A stretch of 64,000 bases of DNA from Sordaria brevicollis (Eukaryota > Ascomycota > Sordariomycetes > Sordariales > Sordariaceae), in NCBI GenBank assembly GCA_033439795.1, contig JAUTDP010000008.1, positions 2,356,001 through 2,420,000 of the forward strand, given 5' to 3'. The position numbers and the translations under genes were made by a program. Under the pieces are notes generated by a model that was not told the origin of the DNA, did no database searches, and was given only the letters and a program-made list of their open reading frames with translations. Below, piece by piece: positions 56,662-64,000 of this stretch. Numbering within the stretch: the stretch's first letter is position 1; every line of letters starts with the position of its first letter.

Positions 56662-57351
56662 ATGTCCTCACATTCAAATTCTCGACCAGAGGTCCATCGC
56701 ACCGGCAGCGGACAACACCAACCTCAAACTCCGACACTCAAACCCTCGCAGCAAATCCCGCCCCTTGTCAACGTGGCACCCAGCACGTTTGTCCCTCTCA
56801 GAAAAGAGGACAACGAACCACCGTCCGAAGACGATGAGCCCAGTCAGCGGATCGCACGCCTGAAGCGCATCATCGAGACCATTGACTACCACACGGCCGC
56901 CGTCAAGGAGAACTACCTATGGATGTTTGAGCGGGAGATGCACCGGATTTCTCTCGAAGCTGCCGAGCGCGAGGAGGAACTCAAACTTCGCGACCTGCAC
57001 CCGCCCGGCCCATCAGAGGCGGATATCGATGCCGTGTTCGCCAACATGGAGAGGCCGGCGCCCGAAGGAATCGACTACAACGACCCCTACAACCCGTTCA
57101 ACGTCAAGCAGCTGCCGGAGCTGAGCCCGCAGGATTTCATGCCACGCGACATCTCGCTGAGAGAGCAAGCCATGTTGGATATGCTGAGGGTAGTGGATGC
57201 GGGCAGGAACGAGATCGATGGGTACCAAAATCACATGAAGACCTTGAGGGCCACCTATGTCGAGCTGCTGGCGAAGGAACAGGAGATGCTGCGTCTGGCG
57301 GCGATGAGGCCGGAGGAACGAAACCGGGTTCAAGATGCGCCCATGGGTTGA
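56662..57351 (+). CDS. Hypothetical helical protein, function unknown
   Basis: 229 aa from the ATG at 56662. The frame is open upstream to 56458, so a longer 297-aa form is possible, but upstream residues look non-conserved. The N-terminus is Pro/Ser/Gln-rich. Residues about 60-110 (SQRIARLKRIIETIDYHTAA and EAAEREEELKLRDL) and 175-215 (QNHMKTLRATYVELLAKEQE) look alpha-helical and coiled-coil-prone. The middle has DYNDPYNPFNVKQLPELSP. No signal peptide, membrane segment or catalytic motif is seen. The conserved look of the helices and the coding composition support a real gene. I do not recognise the family. Confidence 0.72.
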   Translation: MSSHSNSRPEVHRTGSGQHQPQTPTLKPSQQIPPLVNVAPSTFVPLRKEDNEPPSEDDEPSQRIARLKRIIETIDYHTAAVKENYLWMFEREMHRISLEAAEREEELKLRDLHPPGPSEADIDAVFANMERPAPEGIDYNDPYNPFNVKQLPELSPQDFMPRDISLREQAMLDMLRVVDAGRNEIDGYQNHMKTLRATYVELLAKEQEMLRLAAMRPEERNRVQDAPMG

Positions 57352-58163
57352 CATCTCCAGATACTCATCACCACATCGTGCTGCCATCATGGAGAGGTTT
57401 GACATGGATACAAACCAGTGGAGGAATGAGCAGCAGCTACCTAGCATAGAAGCTTTACCAGACCCAAGTAGTCGCCAATAAACATACTTGGAGCAATTTC
57501 GTATCATCGTCTACTTCTTCATCCGCGACCTGCTTAAGCAAGGCCAGTTGTGTCGCGAAGAGATGTGGCAACCGGCGGTAAGAATCACTGCTCAAAGAGG
57601 CTCCCGAGGGAACATCTAGCGTGTATCCATAAACGGAGCCAAATAATATCTATCTAGGACACATGATAGAGGGGAACACTCGTAGAGCTTGCAACCAATT
57701 TCATACCCGAAGGCATGGACGTTTGCGAACCAATATCCCCCTACAATAAGTGGCCATAGTACAATAATGAGAAAAACAGATCAAAATAAGAGAAAACGCG
57801 GCAGCTGGCCGAGCTTTTAAAGGAAGTTCCAAATTTTTGAAAGTGGGCGGGGCTTTACAAATTGAGCGTTCTGATTGGTCGAAGCTTGTCCCATGCTCCG
57901 CTGAGAACCGGGCAGCTGGTGGCGTCAGCTCCTCACCTCTTGCCGGGACGGCAGGGTCGAAACAGGTCTGTCGTACCAACTCGCAGCGAGCAGCCGAGCA
58001 CAGACCAGACCAGACGACGGACTGTCATTGCCGACCCGACATAACGTACCAAGCAGGCGCTTGCTGGCTGCAGGCATATTGCGATACACTCCAACCTACC
58101 CTCTCGATACCATCTCGACCTCATATTTCCCCCCTCCGACCGCCGTCGAGACGACGACACACG
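57352..58163. other. Promoter and leader region of the NUO78 gene
   Basis: 0.8 kb. A GC box (GGGCGGGGC, 57845-57853) and an inverted CCAAT box (ATTGG, 57874-57878) lie about 290-320 bp upstream of the ATG. CCAAT sites bind the HAP complex that controls respiratory genes in fungi; its use here is an inference. No gene is seen. Confidence 0.5.
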
Positions 58164-60877
58164 ATGTTGAGGTCGACATTGTCCCGTTCGGCTTGGCGGA
58201 CTGGCAGGCATCAGGCGGCCAGGAACGCCAGCCGTGCCTTTTCGGCCACAGCTCAGAGACCCGCAGAGGTCGAGCTCACAATTGGTATGTCTCCATCCAG
58301 ACCTCCACCCCATGACTAGCATACACCGTGTATGATCCCCGTACCCGTCGGCGCCGATTACTGACTCATGTCTGCCGTATATTACAGATGGAAAGAAGGT
58401 CTCTATCGAGGGTGAGCACTCTATACAATGCGCTGCGCCGCAAGTTTCTGGCTACGGAAAATGGGAAGAGGAGAGGGGGCAAAAATACAGGACATGGTCG
58501 TCGCTAATACTTGAGGCAAACAACAGCCGGATCGGCCTTGATCCAGGCTTGCGAAAAGGCCGGTGTTACCATTCCCAGGTATGCGGACAATGGACCCTGA
58601 ATACCACGAAATAACTGCCCGTAAAGGTTCTTGCTGACTGTTTTTGCAGATACTGTTATCATGAGTACGTCACATGCGGTTTCGCCCCGCTCTCTCCCCG
58701 AACTTTAAATCGCAGCTCCAGTTTCGACTCCAGCAGCAGGCAGTCAGCCCTACGAAGACTGACATTGATATTAGGAAGCTCATGATTGCGGGCAACTGCC
58801 GCATGTGCTTGGTCGAAGTCGAGAAAGTTCCGAAGCCCGTTGCATCGTGCGCATGGCCCGTCCAGCCCGGCATGGTCGTCAAGACCAACTCGCCCCTGAC
58901 ACACAAGGCGCGCGAGGGTGTGATGGAGTTCCTGCTCGCAAACCATCCCTTGGACTGCCCTATTTGCGATCAGGGTGGTGAATGTGATCTCCAGGACCAG
59001 TCGATGCGCTACGGCGCCGACCGCGGTCGGTTCCACGAGATCGGCGGAAAGCGTGCGGTGGAGGACAAGAACATGGGTCCCCTCATCAAGACCTCCATGA
59101 ACAGGTGTATTCAGTGCACGAGATGCGTGCGGTTCGCGAACGATATTGCCGGCGCCCCGGAGCTGGGTTCGACGGGCCGTGGCAACGATCTGCAGATTGG
59201 TACCTACTTGGAGAAGAACCTCGACTCTGAGCTTTCGGGTAACGTCATCGATCTCTGCCCTGTCGGTGCTTTGACTTCGAAGCCGTATGCCTTCCGTGCA
59301 CGTCCCTGGGAGCTGAAGAAGACGGAGTCGATTGACGTTCTGGACGGCCTGGGCTCCAACATTCGTGTCGACACTCGTGGCTTGGAGGTTATGCGTGTTC
59401 TTCCTCGCCTCAACGACGAGGTTAACGAGGAGTGGATCAACGACAAGACTCGATTTGCTTGCGACGGTCTCAAGACACAGCGTCTTACCATCCCCTTGGT
59501 CCGGAGAGAAGGAAAGTTCGAGCCGGCGTCATGGGACCAGGCTCTGACTGAGATTGCCCACGCTTACCAAACATTGAACCCCCAGGGCAACGAGTTCAAG
59601 GCTATTGCTGGTCAGCTCACCGAGGTTGAGTCTTTGGTTGCCATGAAGGATCTTGCCAACAGACTCGGATCGGAGAACCTTGCGCTGGATATGCCCTCGG
59701 GCAACAAGCCTCTCGCCCATGGTGTCGATGTCCGCTCCAACTATATCTTCAACTCTAGCATTGTCGGCATCGAGTCGGCTGATGTTATCCTCCTAGTTGG
59801 TACTAACCCGAGACACGAGGCCGCTGTACTCAACGCTAGGATCCGTAAACAATGGTTGCGATCTGATCTCGAGATCGGCGTTGTTGGTCAGACTTGGGAT
59901 TCCACTTTCGAGTTCGAGCACCTTGGTACCGACCATGCTGCTCTCCAGAAGGCGCTTGAGGGTGAATTCGGCGAGAAGCTCAAGTCGGCCAAGAACCCCA
60001 TTATCATCGTGGGTTCCGGTGTCACTGACCACGGCGATGCCGAGGCTTTCTATGCGACCGTCGGAAAGTTTGTCGACAGCAACGCTTCCAACTTCCTCAC
60101 TGAGGAATGGAACGGCTACAACGTTCTCCAGCGCGCTGCCTCCAGAGTCGGCGCTTTCGAGGTCGGCTTCACCGTTCCTTCCGCCGAGGTCGCTGAGACT
60201 AAGCCCAAGTTTGTCTGGCTCCTCGGCGCCGATGAGTTCGACGAGGCCGCCATCCCCAAGGACGCCTTCATCGTCTATCAGGGCCACCACGGTGACCGGG
60301 GTGCCCAGATTGCGGACGTCGTTCTCCCTGGCGCTGCCTACACCGAGAAGGCTGGCACTTACGTCAACACCGAGGGTCGTGTACAGATGACCCGCGCTGC
60401 CACCGGCCTCCCCGGTGCTGCCCGCACGGACTGGAAGATCCTTCGTGCTGTCAGCGAGTACCTCGGCGTCCGCCTCCCCTACGACGATGTCGCTATGCTC
60501 CGTGACCGCATGGTTGAGATCAGCCCTGCTCTCTCGTCTTACGATATTATCGAGGCTCCCTCGCTGCAGCAGCTCAGCAAGGTGCAACTGGTCGAACAGA
60601 ACCAGGGTGCGTCCGCCAGCAACGAGCCCCTCAAGAGGGTCATCGACAACTTCTACTTTACCGACGTTATTTCCAGAAGGTATGTGTTCTCTCCATTGCC
60701 ATCTCTTACCTAGTTATGCAGTATCACCTTGTCATCTAACCACCTGACTACTCTCATAGCTCCCCAACCATGGCCCGCTGCTCAGCTGCCAAGGAGACGG
60801 GCGATCCCCGAACCAACTTCATGGCTCCCGGCATGGAGGAGGATAGACCTATGGGCCAGATCGCCTATGGTGCTTAG
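58164..60877 (+). CDS. nuo78: NADH:ubiquinone oxidoreductase 78-kDa subunit (complex I, NDUFS1/NuoG)
   Basis: Six exons: 58164-58284, 58388-58411, 58527-58578, 58650-58664 (15 nt), 58775-60679 and 60760-60877, giving 744 aa. The presequence is MLRSTLSRSAWRTGRHQAA. Iron-sulfur ligands are visible: the 2Fe-2S cluster in RYCYHEK, NCRMC and SCAWPV; the His/Cys 4Fe-4S cluster in HPLDCPICDQGGECDLQ; and the third in CIQCTRCVRF with a distal DLCPVGAL. The molybdopterin-oxidoreductase-like domain follows (GSTGRGNDLQIGTYLEK, VLPGAAYTEKAGTYVN). It lies in the peripheral arm of complex I in the mitochondrial matrix and passes electrons along the cluster chain. Exons 2-4 are micro-exons of 24, 52 and 15 nt that split the first cluster domain. 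The protein length agrees with my memory of the Neurospora subunit. Confidence 0.97.
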
Positions 60878-61822
60878 ATGTGAATAGAGATCTGAAGGGA
60901 AAGGCAAGGTAAAGGGGAACTTGGTATGGGGTTATAATGAATCGACGGAGACAACAGTTACGGTCAAACCAACAACAACAGACACTGGATCACAGTACAG
61001 TACACAGGACATACAAGACATACAAAAAAAATTAAGGAGGGAGGGAGTTTGTTTGGCTTCTTCAACCCACCTTCTTTTTTCTTTTGGCTTGCTCTTATAC
61101 GCATGCATACAAGCTGCTGCACAAAGTTGTTTTTTGTTTTAGAGAGAAGAATGATGAAGAGGCATACAGAATTTTGTTCTTGCTGTTTGTGAACTTGTTT
61201 GTCTCCTCTTGCTCCTCAACATGTATCTTTGCTTGTATAGACAAGAGAAATGTGGCTGTTGTGTTATGGGTTGGGGGTTCAATGCCACTCACTACAACGG
61301 TTCGAGTGTATCAATGTTAGAATGAGTGAGGTAGAGGCTTCTCTCTAATCTTTGCTCTTCGCAGTATGATTCTCTCTATCAGTATAATTCCACATGGACT
61401 GCCACGTCCATTCAGAAAAGCCCAGGTCAACAAGGCTTGATCTACCAGATCTTGACGAAGGCTATGATAATTTAGCAAAGGAAGCGTGCCCAAATTTCCT
61501 ACATTGAGCATTGCCCATCTGCTCATGTGTATATACTCAAACAATAAAAACGCTTTATACCATGCTAATGCACTTCTCTTTCCTCCTTTCGTTCTCAATG
61601 CTCTAGCAAAACCAGCTTGCCCTTGCCCGCGATCAGACTAGTAGAGCGAGAGTCGGTGCCCATAATCTTGCTCGTGTACGTCACTTGAATGACGGGGTCG
61701 AAATGACGTCTTATCAGAGCAATGCGATCATTTATCTTGATGCTATACGTCACGCTCCGCCGAGTCATCTTGGGATTGGGATTGCGCAAAACAACGCCAC
61801 CATCAGGAGTGTTGGACACTGA
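60878..61822. other. Convergent 3' flanks of NUO78 and the Pex39-like gene
   Basis: 0.94 kb. Contains an AT-rich stretch after the NUO78 stop (about 61000-61320). An open 76-codon continuation of the minus-strand gene lies beyond its TAG (61820-61595); see findings. No separate gene is called. Confidence 0.5.
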
Positions 61823-62911
61823 CTAGGCCTCCTTCTTCTCCGGCTGTTGCTGTTGCTTCTGCTGCTGCTCTGGTAGCTCATCCTCCAGGGGAGGGAATTC
61901 GCGATCGATTAGGACCTCACCGGTAGCGGTGGGGTTTGCGGCGGCAGCAGCAGCAGCGGCCTGTTGTTGCTGCTTCTTCTCCCAAGGCTTGGCCGGGGCT
62001 TGCATTTTTCCGATGGGGGAGATACCCTAGAGTGGGTGGGTGATTAGTGTCCATTTAAACGGTTCGTTCCTCTCCCAAGTAGGTCTGCAGCTTTCTGATA
62101 GATAGAAGAAGAGCGAAAAAAAAAAAAATAAAATAAAATGAAAAATAAAAAATTAAAAAAAAAAAAAATTTAAAATACTCACAGGCTGCCTGACAACCGT
62201 GTTAGGAATCTCCTTGATGCCAGGAACAGGCGTCCCGTTCGTGAGGAGGTCAATGATGGCTTGGAAACGCTCCGGGTAAGGAGCGTTGCCATCGGCTCCC
62301 CTTTCAGCAGCGCCAACCGTGGCGTTGCCATCATCAGCCTTCTTTAGCAAATCCACCTTGGGAGCCTGCTTTTGCCAAGCGGGTAGGTCGTCATCTGATG
62401 CTGAAGCGGGGGTGGTGCCCATGAGCTGCTGGATCTCGGCGAGTTTGTCAACTAGCTGAGCATCGACGGGCGAGTTGGGAATCTGTGAGCGCGCGGGCGT
62501 TGCAGAAGATGACGAAGAAAGAAGGTAATTCTCGTAGGCGGACCGGTCAATGTCGATGTTAAAGCGGGACTTGTACCACCAGACGCGGGCTTGGAGAGAG
62601 ATGCCGAGGGCTTTTTGACGCTCGAAACCGTTCGAGAGGGGCCCCAGCATGGCTACCAGCCCTTGCTGTGATAATCACGGTCATGATTAGCCTTTCGAGC
62701 TTGGACAATTCCTTGTATGGTGAGTGGTACATATGAGTTGCTGCGTGGTGTGACTAGACATATGAGTGCCGAGTGAGGGGGGTCTCACGGGGTGACCATG
62801 ATTTTGACTTACAAGAAAGGAACGATCCTTGATCCAAGGATAGGAATCGAACTTGTTGAAGGCGGCAACATCGTTACCGCCCGTTGACTGTTGTTGTGTG
62901 GGAGCTTCCAT
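61823..62911 (-). CDS. pex39: Pex39-like peroxin (KPWE-motif protein, PTS2 import factor candidate)
   Basis: Three exons: 62911-62813, 62665-62183 and 62026-61823, all phase 0, giving 261 aa. The N-terminus reads FDSYPWIKDRSFLQGLVAML, then RVWWYKSRFNIDIDRSAYENY. A Ser/Ala-rich linker follows, then the core YPERFQAIIDLLTNGTPVPG followed by IKEIPNTVV, and after about 15 residues the motif KPWE (207-210). A Gln/Ala/Pro-rich tail ends PEKKEA. No signal peptide or membrane helix. As I recall, a recently described peroxin, Pex39 (yeast Yjr012c, human C6orf226), has the same PxGIxxxPxxV core plus a [R/K]PWE motif and helps Pex7 import PTS2 proteins. The match is by motif only. The 156-nt second intron contains long A runs. 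The gene converges on nuo78. Confidence 0.72.
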
Positions 62912-63470
62912 GTTGTGCTTGTGGGAATTGAGGGGCTGTTGTCGAGATCTTGGGCGGCCGTCCGCTGTGAGCCTCCGCGCCAGGAAGAATGATGATACCT
63001 CTACACTGGGAGGAGAAAGTACGACGTGAAGTCTCGAAGCAGTAAAGGATGCTTTTGCAGCAAACCAGCAGCTGCAATACTTGTAATGCAAGTACTGTTA
63101 AGAGTGAGAATAGCAGTGGCCCTCGATTATCACATGTGAGTGACCGGGAGTAGAATGACGGAATAAGAGGTTCAACTTGGCCGGGATGTGGAAGTGGTGT
63201 TTTGGGTTGGGGTCCGGGCCGGGTAGGCAAGTAAGGTCCACTCAAAGAACCCTGCTGTCCCGGCCTCCCTCCACTGCTCCTGCCTGCTGGAACTGCCGAG
63301 GCGGGCTATCCACAGACTCATCCTTTTCCTATACCTAGACTACTTAACCTGTTTGGGTAGTAGTACAAGGCAAGCATTTGGCACATCGAAAATTTCTGTG
63401 CGTACCAGTGAGTAAGGGTCCCTATTATTACTATTAGCCAGAAACGCACCAAAATGAGGGCTTTGTCATG
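62912..63470. other. Upstream region of the Pex39-like gene
   Basis: Normal base composition; contains its promoter. Short frames only. Confidence 0.5.
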
Positions 63471-63479
63471 CAAGGCACC

Positions 63480-64000
63480 TTCTACAACCAGTATACATTA
63501 AACTTATTAATATATACCCCTAAAACTAGCGTCGCCGTGCCTATATATTATATATTACTAGATTTGACTATAGTATTAAGAGTATTAAGAAGAGAGGAGT
63601 ATATTATTTTTTTTCTATCTATTTTATAATTTTATAATTTACCTTTTTATATATATAAAATTATATTCTATTGTACTACACTATTGACTATATTTATACC
63701 TCTTATTATAACGGTTGGCTAGAGGGGGGGAGGAGGGTATATAAACGATATCGCGGGGGATTTTAATTAGTAAAGAACTATTAAATACTTTGGGAGCCTT
63801 TATTACTAATGTTACCGGTCCGTTATACCCCTTAATAATATACCCTTCTTCCTATTTAAAGGGTAAACGGTCGTTAGGTTTTATACCCTTCTATACTTTA
63901 ATAAGGCTAGCCTTTTAGTTAATCGTAAAAGGTAATTGGTATTGAATTAGGTAATTAATTTAATTAATTTGTTAATTAGCGGTAGGGGTGGAGTTGGGTT
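63480..64000. other. Start of another AT-rich, RIP-like block
   Basis: From about 63480 the sequence changes abruptly to TA-rich DNA with few CA/TG dinucleotides, as in the two transposon blocks. No domain or terminal repeat is visible before the window ends, so the element cannot be named. Confidence 0.65.

Overview
The window is nuclear DNA of a filamentous ascomycete, most likely Neurospora or a close Sordariaceae relative. Evidence: compact genes with many 49-160 nt introns (GT..AG, CTAAC/CTGAC branch sites), fungal orthologues throughout (Arp3, ADH-1, 78-kDa complex I subunit, Fmp40/SelO, PUF protein, Rnt1-like RNase III), and blocks of extremely AT-rich DNA in which transposon copies are riddled with C-to-T/G-to-A changes, the hallmark of repeat-induced point mutation (RIP). 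Species identity was not tested.

Layout. 0-4.2 kb: a Pga1-like ER membrane protein and a peroxisomal ABCD half-transporter. 4.46-10.55 kb: a complete but RIP-degraded Mutator-like element (MULE) with 64-bp terminal inverted repeats and an 8-bp target-site duplication; its reading frame is interrupted by a nested Tc1/mariner copy. 10.9-12.7 kb: a large Ser/Thr-rich secreted protein with an internal duplication. 12.7-15.6 kb: no convincing gene. 15.565-23.492 kb: a complete RIP-degraded Ty3/gypsy retrotransposon (286-bp LTRs, perfect AATTT target-site duplication, gag-pol relic, a 44-codon tandem repeat). 23.5-28.4 kb: an unclassified protein-coding relic, a second Tc1/mariner relic and a cluster of GC hairpins. 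28.4-63.4 kb: ordinary gene-dense euchromatin. 63.48 kb to the end: the start of another AT-rich block.

Genes of the right half: gamma-glutamyltransferase, ADH-1, Arp3, a taspase-type Ntn hydrolase, Fmp40/SelO, an aldo-keto reductase, a PUF RNA-binding protein, mitoribosomal protein mS33, an RNase III, an Atg37/ACBD5-like acyl-CoA-binding membrane protein, an unknown coiled protein, NUO78 and a Pex39-like peroxin. They are not an operon. Two themes recur: mitochondrial function (NUO78, mS33, Fmp40) and peroxisomal function (ABCD transporter for acyl-CoA import, Atg37/ACBD5-like protein, Pex39-like PTS2 import factor).

Exon coordinates were worked out by hand from splice consensus and phase. 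Gene starts without protein homology are the least certain parts. The most interesting items are the Pex39-like gene, the unmutated TIRs of the MULE, the 44-codon repeat in the retrotransposon, and the unclassified relic at 23.6-26.4 kb.
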